28,850 bases of DNA from a virus. Below, piece by piece: positions 1 to 6,342 of this stretch. How positions within the stretch are numbered: the stretch's first letter is position 1; each line of letters starts with the position of its first letter. Under the pieces are notes generated by a model. It had not been told where the DNA came from. It saw only the letters and a list, made by a program, of their open reading frames with translations, and did no database searches. The translations under genes were made by a program, and so were the position numbers. The DNA lies in the IMG/VR virus record IMGVR_UViG_3300049491_000314, positions 1-28,850 of that record, one strand, 5' to 3'.

Positions 1-31
1 CGTCGTCTGTGAACTGCTCCGCGGCGCTCAT
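1..31 (-). CDS. 5' end of a gene leaving the window on the left (partial)
   Basis: An ATG at 31 overlaps the stop of the preceding gene in an ATGA junction. An AGGAG ribosome-binding site lies about 9 bases upstream. Ten codons are visible (MSAAEQFTDD). The next gene upstream also starts MSA right after a GGS-stop junction, so the two starts share the same local sequence. Too little remains to assign a function. Confidence 0.55.
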   Translation of the reverse strand, partial: MSAAEQFTDD

Positions 32-450
32 GACCCACCGCTCCTGATGCGCTCGGCGCACTTATCGGCGGCGAATCCGCCCGAGGCCCACTCGCCCAGT
101 TCGTTCAGCTCCAGGGCGTATGCGTCGCACTTCGCCGCGCACTCCTCGCGCACGTCGGCGCGCGCCTCCGTCAGCATCTCTTGCAGCCAGTGGTAGCGGC
201 CACTTCGGATTGCCGCATCGCGGCCCTTGCTGGCCATGCCGATGTGCAGGTCGTGTGCCTCCAGCGAGTTGGTAAGCTCAAGAATTCTGCCCTCGAGCTT
301 CTCTCGCTCCTCCTCGCGCACGTCTGCGATGAGCTCGGCGAGCGCGACAGGGCACGGGCACACCATGCCGTCCAGGTCGTAATCGTTGCCGTGCACGCGC
401 ACCCACTCGGCAGCGCGCGCGGTGTCCGCCTTCGTGACTTTCGCGCTCAT
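28..450 (-). CDS. hypothetical protein, 140 aa, with DLDG motif near the N terminus
   Basis: The start at 450 is chosen because it forms an ATGA overlap with the preceding gene and has a GAGGG-type ribosome-binding site; the frame stays open further upstream only inside that gene. The product is soluble and charged, with no recognised domain. Residues 16-29 (EWVRVHGNDYDLDG) closely match the C terminus of the upstream gene (EWLGGHGSDSDLDG), and the matching DNA is a 44-bp direct repeat. The middle (about 45-110) is helical with DVREE repeated twice (REEEREKLEGR, REECAAKCDAY), which suggests coiled coil. Function unknown. Confidence 0.7.
   Translation of the reverse strand: MSAKVTKADTARAAEWVRVHGNDYDLDGMVCPCPVALAELIADVREEEREKLEGRILELTNSLEAHDLHIGMASKGRDAAIRSGRYHWLQEMLTEARADVREECAAKCDAYALELNELGEWASGGFAADKCAERIRSGGS
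365..408 (-). repeat. 44-bp direct repeat, copy 1 (DLDG motif)
   Basis: Matches 475-518 at 38 of 44 positions, offset exactly 110 bp. It encodes EWVRVHGNDYDLDGM near the start of the 140-aa protein. Confidence 0.75.
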
Positions 451-1466
451 GACCCGCCCTCGTACTTGGCAACGATGCCGTCCAGGTCGGAATCGGAGCC
501 GTGCCCGCCCAGCCACTCCCGGACCTCGCGCACCAGCTCCGCGAGCTTGCGCTCGGCCTCAGCGGCGTGCGCCACCGAGCCGGTGACCCATGCGTGCAAG
601 CTGTAGGCTTGCTGCATCCAGTCGGCGAGCTCCTTCGCGACGGCGCGCGACGGGTCGGGGTCGGCCAGCAGGTCTCTCGCCCGCTGTTCAAACACTTCGA
701 TCGTGGTGCACTTGGCCGGACCACCGCGTGCAACTCGTTCAGCAATCGGGCCAGCCATCTTGACCGCTGCCGCGTCCAGTCGCTGCAGGCCGTCAAGCTT
801 GCGCTCCGCGGCTTCGGCGCGGGTCTTTAGGCTAGCGTTGTGTGCGTGTACGACACTGCAAACATCAAGAGCTTTCTGAAGCCTGCTCTGCTCTGCCTCG
901 GCAGCCTCGCCGCGGTCCCACGCCTGGTTGTGTAAAGCGTCCATGGCCGCGCACTCTTTGATGGAGGACGACAGCTTCGCCTCCAGGTCCATCGCCCTGG
1001 ATTCCCACGATGCGCGGTCCTCCAGCGTCACCCGATGCGCTGCGATTTCCGACGTGAGCCGTGCGTCAGCCTGGCGCAAGCTTGCGGCCAGCAGGTCGCA
1101 CTTGGCTTCGAGCGCTGCGACGCGATCGTCCGCCTCCAAGCGTGATCCCTTGCGCTCCTGGAGCACCAGGTAGTTCTCCGCGATTCGCCCTGCGGCATCC
1201 TCCGCACGCTCCCTGTCGTCGATGAGCTTCTGCAGACGTGGGATCGCCTGATCCAGCGTCATGCCGAACAGCTCGGCGGCCAACTCGTTCGCCTCTTTAC
1301 CTGGCCCGCTCATGACGCCCTCGCTTGCTGCTGCTCGACGCTCACGTTCCTCGGCGATCAACCGCGCGATCAGCTGCGGCTGAGTCTCGCCGTCGGGGTC
1401 GTGGTGCCAGTTCTTCCAGGCCGCGCGTGCGCGCTTGAGATCGTCATCGGTGTATTGCGGCTTCAT
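447..1466 (-). CDS. long coiled-coil hypothetical protein, 339 aa
   Basis: ATGA overlaps bound the gene on both sides. The protein is rich in Glu, Ala, Arg and Leu, with heptad-like stretches from about residue 70 to 315 (for example ADDRVAALEAKCDLLAASL and AEAAERKLDGLQRL), so an extended coiled coil is likely. No catalytic motif, signal peptide or membrane segment is visible. The last 24 residues carry the EWLGGHGSDSDLDG motif repeated at the start of the next gene. Long coiled-coil proteins of unknown role are frequent in early phage operons. No family is recognised. Confidence 0.75.
   Translation of the reverse strand: MKPQYTDDDLKRARAAWKNWHHDPDGETQPQLIARLIAEERERRAAASEGVMSGPGKEANELAAELFGMTLDQAIPRLQKLIDDRERAEDAAGRIAENYLVLQERKGSRLEADDRVAALEAKCDLLAASLRQADARLTSEIAAHRVTLEDRASWESRAMDLEAKLSSSIKECAAMDALHNQAWDRGEAAEAEQSRLQKALDVCSVVHAHNASLKTRAEAAERKLDGLQRLDAAAVKMAGPIAERVARGGPAKCTTIEVFEQRARDLLADPDPSRAVAKELADWMQQAYSLHAWVTGSVAHAAEAERKLAELVREVREWLGGHGSDSDLDGIVAKYEGGS
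475..518 (-). repeat. 44-bp direct repeat, copy 2 (DLDG motif)
   Basis: Matches 365-408 at 38 of 44 positions. It encodes EWLGGHGSDSDLDGI at the end of the 339-aa protein, so the same motif straddles the junction of two genes. Confidence 0.75.
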
Positions 1467-1849
1467 CGCGCCACCCGCTCGACTGCGAGCATCGCGAATT
1501 CAAGGGTGCCGTACCAGCGCGCGGTGTCTCTCTTGGCCCTTCCGATGTAGCCACCACGACTGGCGTCAGCGGCGACGATGTACCCGCCGCTGACGTGTTG
1601 GTACTCGCATCCCTCCTTGTGCCACCCCGGCCGCAGTTCGGGCTCTGCGGGCTTGCCGTGCACCTTGCACCACTCGGTATCGCCCGCCTCGGTCCAGCAC
1701 TCGCACCCTTCAGCGCGCGGCAGGAACGCGTGAGCCGAGATCGGGTCGGGATGGAGGTAGGCGCTACATCCGCACGTGATGCACTTGCTGGCAGGCTCCT
1801 CGCGCATCGTCTTGCCGATCATGCGCACGTACGTGTTCGTCTCGGTCAT
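1463..1849 (-). CDS. cysteine-rich putative zinc-binding protein, 128 aa
   Basis: The start at 1849 forms an ATGA overlap with the annealing-protein gene and has a GGGGAAG ribosome-binding site 3 bases upstream. Cysteines at 23, 26 and 28 (CITCGC), 49 and 51 (CEC), 61 and 81, with several histidines between, look like one or two metal-binding knuckles. The pattern is visible in sequence; zinc binding is inferred. The C-terminal half (GGYIVAADASRGGYIGRAKR) has no known motif. Tight coupling to the recombination gene suggests co-expression, but function is unknown. Confidence 0.7.
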   Translation of the reverse strand: MTETNTYVRMIGKTMREEPASKCITCGCSAYLHPDPISAHAFLPRAEGCECWTEAGDTEWCKVHGKPAEPELRPGWHKEGCEYQHVSGGYIVAADASRGGYIGRAKRDTARWYGTLEFAMLAVERVAR

Positions 1850-2868
1850 GGCTTCCCCATTTCGTCGTGACCATCGTCGCGGCCGCTGAGTCCCCAGCCG
1901 TCCGGACCGGCTTCGGGGTCGGGGTGCTTCGGGCTGTTGGCAATGCGCCCTGCGAGCACGGCTGCGGCGTACATCTTCAGCTCGCGATCCTTGCTGTTGT
2001 CGGCGTACCACTCGAGCTGGGGAATCCCGAGATCGCGCAGCGGCTTGTCCTTGTTCTTGCCGTTCGCCTTGATGATGTAGTCCTCTGGGTCAAGCTCGGG
2101 GTCGACGGCGGGCGACCACGTCTCCCTCTGTGCTGGTCGCGACTCCCGGTGACGCGCTTGCACGGGCTCGCGCGGCTCATCGTCCTCCAGGCCCTGCGTG
2201 AACAGGTCGGAGCATCGCGAGATCGCAATCGAGGCATCCACGAGCGCCCGCTTCTTGGCCATCTTCAGGATGGTGTTGACCTGGCTCGCGATGTCGTCGT
2301 TCTCGACCTTGCCCATGGGCTGGTCGACGATGACGGGGTCCGTGTCCTTGAACTTCGCGCCGCAGCCGCCCTTGTTCTTGAAGCAGAGCCAGCCCCCGCC
2401 GTACTCCTGCTTACCCTTGATGATCGCGTTGCTGCCGCACTCGGGGCACGTGCGGTCAGCCTTGCGCCAGCGGTAGCGGCCCTCGCGGCTGTTGCAGCTC
2501 CCCAGCCCCTGCGCGAACACGAAGCCCGTCTCTCGAGAGCGGAGCTCGCACTTGATCTCGTAGTGGAACAGGTTCTTGTCCCAGTCCTCGACCCTCTGCA
2601 CGACCGTGAAATTGGGTTCGCACCGGAACAGGTCGACCAGCTTCTCGGCGCCGGGCTTCAGTAGTGTTGGCTTCGGCGTGCCGGGGATGGTGCCGTAGTC
2701 GGTGCCCTCGACCATGGCGCCCTTCACGTACTCCTTGATCAGCTGTCGCTGCTCGCGGTCTGCCTCCATCGATGCGCGCATGATGGTCGCGCGCGCGGTC
2801 GTGGTCAGCGCGGCTGCGGGCGCCGGAGGTGCGGGTATGATTTCTGCTGTCAGTGCTGTGGTAGACAT
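1846..2868 (-). CDS. putative RAD52/Sak-like single-strand annealing protein with inserted zinc ribbon
   Basis: This 340-aa protein has the phage signature EGTDYGTIPGTPKPTLLKPG at residues 54-73. A beta-rich core follows (HYEIKCELRSRETGFVFAQG, 102-121). A four-cysteine zinc ribbon comes next (C141, C144, C162, C169), then KMAKKRALVDA at 202-212. The last motif resembles the 'K-A-x-x-D-A' helix of RAD52-type annealing proteins, which pair complementary single strands during phage recombination. The C-terminal segment 270-289 (GKNKDKPLRDL...LEWYA) resembles the small 'GK-x-KG-x-x-L' domain (DUF3820-like) attached to some phage nucleases. The Gp157-family gene nearby fits a recombination module. 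The start at 2868 is preferred over upstream in-frame codons because it has an AGAGGG site. The RAD52 assignment rests on motif resemblance; the alternative is an unnamed DNA-binding phage family. Confidence 0.6.
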   Translation of the reverse strand: MSTTALTAEIIPAPPAPAAALTTTARATIMRASMEADREQRQLIKEYVKGAMVEGTDYGTIPGTPKPTLLKPGAEKLVDLFRCEPNFTVVQRVEDWDKNLFHYEIKCELRSRETGFVFAQGLGSCNSREGRYRWRKADRTCPECGSNAIIKGKQEYGGGWLCFKNKGGCGAKFKDTDPVIVDQPMGKVENDDIASQVNTILKMAKKRALVDASIAISRCSDLFTQGLEDDEPREPVQARHRESRPAQRETWSPAVDPELDPEDYIIKANGKNKDKPLRDLGIPQLEWYADNSKDRELKMYAAAVLAGRIANSPKHPDPEAGPDGWGLSGRDDGHDEMGKP

Positions 2869-3170
2869 TGCGGTTCGTCCCTCTTCTCCGGCGCATTCGC
2901 GCGGGTCTGATTTCGTAGCGCTTCGGTGAGTACGTTCATCGTGTCGTTTCGGATGTAGCTGCCGGCGCTCTCGAGCGCGGCTGCCGTGTAGCGGTCGCCG
3001 TCGAGGCGCTTGGCCTCCATCTGGCGCAGGAGGTGGTTGCACGCGTCGTTGCGCATGTCCTCGCGGCCCTGCTCGTAGGCCAGGCGCAGCTTGCGGCGCA
3101 TCGCCACCACGCCCCACAGGCCGAGCGCGGCGACGACTGCGAGGGCGATGGTAACGAGGTAGGGGGTCAC
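2850..3170 (-). CDS. small membrane-anchored protein, 106 aa
   Basis: A GTG at 3170 forms a GTGA overlap with the preceding stop and has a GAGGAG site 4 bases upstream, so it is preferred over upstream ATG codons. Residues 4-24 (YLVTIALAVVAALGLWGVVAM) form one transmembrane helix followed by RRKLR, predicting an N-out, C-in topology with a cytoplasmic helical tail of about 75 residues. The 3' end overlaps the start of the annealing-protein gene by 19 bases. No family is recognised; a spanin-like or host-interaction role cannot be told apart. Confidence 0.7.
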   Translation of the reverse strand: MTPYLVTIALAVVAALGLWGVVAMRRKLRLAYEQGREDMRNDACNHLLRQMEAKRLDGDRYTAAALESAGSYIRNDTMNVLTEALRNQTRANAPEKRDEPQCLPQH

Positions 3171-3430
3171 GGCTCCTCGGGGTAGGCGAGGGCCCTGGAT
3201 ATCCAACGCATCGTCCGCTCGTCCATTTGCTCATCCGGATTCTGAGCAATCTGCGCGCAGACCCGCGCCACCCGTCGCGCCTCATCGCGTTCGTCGCGAA
3301 ACCCGTCGCGCTCGATAAGCGCTTGGTCCCGCTGTGCGCGGAGGACTCGGAGCGCCTCCGCGTGCTCGATCTGCCGGCGCTTCTCTTCGGCCTGTTCGCG
3401 ATACGCCTTGTCGTAGTCGAATGAGCCCAT
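3167..3430 (-). CDS. short coiled-coil hypothetical protein, 87 aa
   Basis: The start at 3430 overlaps the stop of the Gp157-like gene as TGATG and has a GAGGT site upstream. Residues 8-60 are almost entirely Glu, Arg, Lys, Ala and Gln, with a repeated 'RDxxxxERDGFRDERDEAR' pattern that predicts a helical coiled coil. There is no membrane segment and no catalytic motif. It sits between the Gp157-like gene and the membrane protein in the leftward operon. Function unknown. Confidence 0.7.
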   Translation of the reverse strand: MGSFDYDKAYREQAEEKRRQIEHAEALRVLRAQRDQALIERDGFRDERDEARRVARVCAQIAQNPDEQMDERTMRWISRALAYPEEP

Positions 3431-3936
3431 CACCGGAACCTCACATGGTCGCTCTGCACAAGCTTGGCGAAGTCGAACTGCGCCCCGTTCTTCAGCGCGC
3501 ACAGCATCTTTTTCTTGTCCGGTTCGGGGTCGACGGGGCGCGTGTACTCGGGAGGGATGGTGCGGCCTGCGACCAGTGCCACACTCGGGGGCGACTTCTC
3601 GATGCACACTTTGCACGTGGGCGTTTTCAGCGTGCTCACTCCCAGCCGCTTCAGCTCGCAGTGCAGCCGCTCCTTCAGCCGCTCCGCCGCAGCCTTCGGG
3701 GCGTGTGCACGCTTCTCGTAGTACGCCGCGAGCTCCTTCTGCGCGCACGCCAGCGTGGTCAACTCGGCGTAGACGTAGTGGTAGGCTTCGGCCTTCTGCT
3801 CCAGCGTGAGGTTCAGCGCGTCGAGCTGCGCCACGGCCTCGGGGGTGAGTTCGCCATCGTCGTTCACCTGTGCGGCGGCGATGATGGCGGAGGCAATTGC
3901 ATGAAGACTGCTTGTCCTATCTATCAGCGCTTCCAT
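3430..3936 (-). CDS. Siphovirus Gp157-family protein
   Basis: The 168-aa product matches the Gp157 family (PF05565) over its C-terminal half: KTPTCKVCIEKSPPSV at 104-119, IPPEY at 127-131, a DKKK segment at 140-143, ALKNG at 147-151 and the end VRFR, in the family order 'KT-x-F-x-V-x(R/K)-NPPSV ... IP-x-EY ... DK ... ALK-x-G ... LRIR'. The N-terminal half is the usual helical region (35-100). The family has no established biochemical activity but commonly lies beside phage annealing proteins, as here. The first 17 residues (MEALIDRTSSLHAIASA) strongly resemble the start of the adjacent HNH gene, hinting that the endonuclease entered at the 5' end of this gene. Confidence 0.82.
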   Translation of the reverse strand: MEALIDRTSSLHAIASAIIAAAQVNDDGELTPEAVAQLDALNLTLEQKAEAYHYVYAELTTLACAQKELAAYYEKRAHAPKAAAERLKERLHCELKRLGVSTLKTPTCKVCIEKSPPSVALVAGRTIPPEYTRPVDPEPDKKKMLCALKNGAQFDFAKLVQSDHVRFR

Positions 3937-4424
3937 GTAACCCCTCGGACGATTAGCCCGATGTTTCCCGATGTCGTTTCAAACAGTTCGGCAATCTCCG
4001 ATCGAGAAAAGACGCCAGACTCGTCCAGTCTTCGAATCGCCTCTACGTGGCAGCGGTGCAGCTTGCATGCCGGGTGTCGTTCCCACTCTAAGGCGGGCGT
4101 CCTCCCGCGCCCCTTCCTGCGCATGTCGCGCATGTTGTCGGTATGGGTTCCAAGGAACAGATGCGCCGGGTTCACGCACGGCGGGTTGTCGCAGCGGTGG
4201 CAAACCAGCATCCCCCTTGGGATCGCTCCGTTCTTGAGCTCCCAGCTCAGGCGGTGCGCTCGCAAACCACGCCGCTGGAATAGGATTTGCCCGTATCCGC
4301 ACGCGTCCCTCCGCGCTTTCCAGACCCAGCAATCGTCTTCGCGCCCTACGTCGACCTTTTCCCAGAACCTCTCTGCGGCCGGCGCGATCGCGTAAAGCGA
4401 CGACTCGCGTGTGATGGCGTTCAT
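3924..4424 (-). CDS. HNH endonuclease with C-terminal HTH (homing-type)
   Basis: The start at 4424 has a clear GAGGTGA site and lies just past the upstream stop. The 166-aa protein carries an HNH_3-like core: W33 and W35 with a GYG motif, AHRLSW at 56-61, LVCHRCDNP at 73-81 (C75, H76, C78), C83, N85 and H88 followed by FLGT. This is the beta-beta-alpha metal nuclease fold of phage homing endonucleases. Residues 125-163 (VEAIRRLDESG...SRSEIAELF...IVRG) form the HTH usual at the C terminus of these enzymes, for target recognition. It lies in line with the operon between the Gp157-like gene and the MGLDIYI gene, overlapping the former by 13 bases. Free-standing homing endonucleases are selfish mobile genes; activity is inferred. 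Confidence 0.88.
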   Translation of the reverse strand: MNAITRESSLYAIAPAAERFWEKVDVGREDDCWVWKARRDACGYGQILFQRRGLRAHRLSWELKNGAIPRGMLVCHRCDNPPCVNPAHLFLGTHTDNMRDMRRKGRGRTPALEWERHPACKLHRCHVEAIRRLDESGVFSRSEIAELFETTSGNIGLIVRGVTWKR

Positions 4425-4429
4425 GGTGC

Positions 4430-4888
4430 TCACCTCGACCATCGCATCCAGAACTGGTCCGGATTGTCTTGGGCCAAGACGTAGCCGCAGGTCTCCGCGA
4501 CGATCTTGAGCGCGGTCACGTACCAACCGTGGTGGTCGCCACCGGTTTCGTAGATGGCATAGACGACTGACGGCTCGGACGCGGAGATGTCTTCGATAGC
4601 CCCCGCCATCTCCAGCGCGCGTGCGCGGGCACCAGCCCAGTCCGGACGAAAGAAGCCGCTGTCGTCGTTGCCCTCCGGGAAGATGTGATAGAGACCTGGC
4701 TTGCAGAGCAAGCGATTGACGTAGGCGTTGATGCCTGCATTGTTGTACGAGCTGCGAAAGTAGCCGATTTTGAACAGGTGGTCTGGTTGCGTGGTCGAGT
4801 CGATGTTGATCGTCGAGTCATCGGCCCAGCGCTCTTCGTCGGTCCGTGGCTCGGATTCGTGCTTCGAAATGTAGATGTCGAGTCCCAT
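4430..4888 (-). CDS. MGLDIYI-type phage hypothetical protein, 152 aa
   Basis: The ATG at 4888 has a GGTGA site 6 bases upstream; a GTG at 4897 overlaps the preceding stop but has no ribosome-binding site. The N terminus MGLDIYI followed by 'F+xxYF+xxYNNAGIN' is typical of a widespread but uncharacterised phage family starting MGLDMYL/MGLDIYI. The protein is soluble and rich in aromatics (YHIF, WYVTALKIV) and has no recognised catalytic motif. It is separated by only 5 bases from the HNH gene downstream. Function unknown. Confidence 0.72.
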   Translation of the reverse strand: MGLDIYISKHESEPRTDEERWADDSTINIDSTTQPDHLFKIGYFRSSYNNAGINAYVNRLLCKPGLYHIFPEGNDDSGFFRPDWAGARARALEMAGAIEDISASEPSVVYAIYETGGDHHGWYVTALKIVAETCGYVLAQDNPDQFWMRWSR

Positions 4889-4893
4889 GTTGT

Positions 4894-5244
4894 TCACCAA
4901 TCGATGTCGGCCGGGGTTGGAGGCATCTGTGCTTCGTCCGGCGTCATGAATGCGAGCGCGGCCACGTCGGCCGGCAGCTCTCCGAAATTCTCTTCCCAAC
5001 GCTCCCCGCAATCGAGGTCGTATTGGACGTAATCCGCGCCGGCCTTCCACAGCGCCTTGCAGATGGCCCAACAGCGCATGCAATGCTTGAAGCTCTCCGG
5101 CCCCTCTCCGCGCATGCCCACCGTGCTGACGTGGTAGCGGTGACCCGGTAGGATGCGATTCGGGCACGCGACGCATTTATGCTCCTTGCGAGCGCGTCGG
5201 AACGCTTTGGATGAGTAGTCGCTGGATTCGTCGCTATCGCACAT
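4894..5244 (-). CDS. zinc-ribbon phage protein, 116 aa
   Basis: Residues 18-60 follow a pattern seen in many phage and prophage proteins: 'ARKEHKCVAC ... ILPGHRYHV ... FKHCMRCWAIC'. Cysteine pairs at 24/27 and 55/58 make a plausible single zinc site. The ATG at 5244 lies one base past the upstream stop; an in-frame ATG at 5259 has no ribosome-binding site. The C terminus MPPTPADIDW closely matches the end of the next gene upstream (MPPTPSDVGF). Role unknown; small zinc ribbons of this type may act in transcription or nucleic-acid binding. Confidence 0.72.
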   Translation of the reverse strand: MCDSDESSDYSSKAFRRARKEHKCVACPNRILPGHRYHVSTVGMRGEGPESFKHCMRCWAICKALWKAGADYVQYDLDCGERWEENFGELPADVAALAFMTPDEAQMPPTPADIDW

Positions 5245-5245
5245 C

Positions 5246-5467
5246 TCAGAACCCCACATCGCTAGGTGTTGGAGGCATCGGGACCAGCTTCGCCAGCTGG
5301 CAATGCAGCTCGGTGATGCGAGCTTCGAGACGCGCGATTTCTCGCGCCTTGGCCGCCTCCGACTCCCACACCTGGCGGTAGTCGCGCGGGTCCGTGTCCG
5401 CGTCGTGCCCACCGCACAGGTGGAAGTCCTGCGGGAACTGGTCGGGCGGATCGAGAAGCGCGTTCAT
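5246..5467 (-). CDS. hypothetical protein, 73 aa, with short coiled coil
   Basis: The start at 5467 forms an ATGA overlap with the preceding gene. The N terminus (MNALLDPPDQFPQDFHLCGGHD) is followed by a helical stretch (EAAKAREIARLEARITELHCQLAKL) with leucine/isoleucine heptads, likely a short coiled coil of the kind used for dimerisation. The C-terminal ten residues MPPTPSDVGF recur in the downstream zinc-ribbon protein. No family recognised. Confidence 0.65.
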   Translation of the reverse strand: MNALLDPPDQFPQDFHLCGGHDADTDPRDYRQVWESEAAKAREIARLEARITELHCQLAKLVPMPPTPSDVGF

Positions 5468-5706
5468 GACAGCCTCACGTTTGCCCACGCGTCGCGCAGC
5501 ATCGCTTCGCGCAGCCCGAGCTTCGTCGCCAAGCGCTTGATGCGCCCGCGCTTCAGTCGCCCGCACCGCTCGAAGTCGCCGACCAGGCATTCGAGAGCCC
5601 ACGACATGCGCGAGGCTTCCGGACGGTTCACCATGAGCATGTGGCTCGCGCGTTCCTCCGCGCGTTGGATCGGCCCATCAATGCCGTCTTCGTCGTAGAG
5701 GCTCAT
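5464..5706 (-). CDS. hypothetical protein, 80 aa, possible C-terminal HTH
   Basis: A strong GGAGG site 7 bases upstream supports the ATG at 5706, which also overlaps the stop of a 21-codon gene. The N-terminal half is acidic and mixed. The C-terminal 35 residues (ERCGRLKRGRIKRLATKLGL... then REAMLRDAW) are basic and have the spacing of a helix-turn-helix, with 'LATKLGL' as the turn. DNA binding is an inference from this pattern. Function unknown. Confidence 0.65.
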   Translation of the reverse strand: MSLYDEDGIDGPIQRAEERASHMLMVNRPEASRMSWALECLVGDFERCGRLKRGRIKRLATKLGLREAMLRDAWANVRLS

Positions 5707-5768
5707 GGCGCTTCCTCCACGGACCGCACGCATGCTTTCCAGTGCTCGACCACGTTGTGCCGGTTCAT
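5703..5768 (-). CDS. 21-aa micro-gene tiled between two ATGA overlaps
   Basis: The reading frame MNRHNVVEHWKACVRSVEEAP starts with an ATG that overlaps the upstream stop as ATGA and ends with a TGA that overlaps the downstream ATG as ATGA. It fills exactly the 60-base gap that would otherwise separate two otherwise tightly packed genes. Its last codons contain the GGAGG of the next gene. The two perfect junctions make a real translated leader or micro-protein likely, acting at least as a coupling device; a peptide function is not shown. Confidence 0.55.
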   Translation of the reverse strand: MNRHNVVEHWKACVRSVEEAP

Positions 5769-6049
5769 GACAGCACCCCGTCAGCGGTCTTGCGGTCGAG
5801 GCATTCGCGGCGCCGTGCCTCCACCATCAAACGCGAGGCGATCAAGGCGCCTTCCAAGCTCGCATCGGTGAGCATCACCATCGCGCTGTAGGCCGCGAGC
5901 ACAGTGGCCGACGTTCCATCCATCACATCGCTGATCGTGTCGTCGGTCGCGTTGCGCAGGTCTTTGGCAGCCCTGACGATTTCTTCGGGTCGGCTCGCAA
6001 GGTCGCGCATGAAGCGCAAAATCGCGTCGCCTGTTTTTTCGGGCTTCAT
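5765..6049 (-). CDS. hypothetical helical protein, 94 aa (possible paralogue of the first operon gene)
   Basis: The start at 6049 overlaps the preceding stop as TGATG. The sequence is predicted almost wholly helical. The segment LAAYSAMVMLTDASLEGALI resembles the first gene of the operon (AALAGVMLLDGGAEGAELAL), with a shared 'AA-x(2,3)-A-x-V-M-L-x-D-x3-E-G-A' core, which suggests an old duplication. There are no cysteine motifs or long membrane helices; the hydrophobic stretch is amphipathic. Function unknown. Confidence 0.68.
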   Translation of the reverse strand: MKPEKTGDAILRFMRDLASRPEEIVRAAKDLRNATDDTISDVMDGTSATVLAAYSAMVMLTDASLEGALIASRLMVEARRRECLDRKTADGVLS

Positions 6050-6342
6050 CACGCCACCTCGGCTTCCTGCTCGCAGAATGGGAGCACCTTGCCGAGCTCG
6101 TAGGTCAGGTGAGCGCCCGAGCACTCCGCCGTCGTGTGCGTGTAATACGCGTCAGCCTCTTCGCCGCCGAAGCGGTAGGCGAACTCGTCGCCGCGGATGA
6201 TGCGGCTGCACGCCTCGCAGTGGTGCGACCGACCGGTGCCGCTGCACTCGCCGCAGTGCCGACGGTTCCACCAGTTGCACGTCGTGCACACCGGAACGAT
6301 CGAGATGGCGACCAGAACTCCCACGCCTTGCATCGAGTTCAT
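6049..6342 (-). CDS. small cysteine-rich protein, 97 aa, with possible N-terminal membrane segment
   Basis: The start at 6342 forms an ATGA overlap with the upstream gene. Residues 6-18 (GVGVLVAISIVPV) are hydrophobic, short for a membrane helix. Then come cysteine pairs CTTC (19/22), CGEC (30/33) with a following SGTG, and CEAC (42/45), resembling DnaJ-type or rubredoxin-type zinc knuckles. Zinc binding is inferred from the pairs. The C-terminal part (YRFGGEEADAYYTHTTAECSG) has no recognised motif. Second gene of the leftward operon, so likely early expressed. Confidence 0.68.
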   Translation of the reverse strand: MNSMQGVGVLVAISIVPVCTTCNWWNRRHCGECSGTGRSHHCEACSRIIRGDEFAYRFGGEEADAYYTHTTAECSGAHLTYELGKVLPFCEQEAEVA

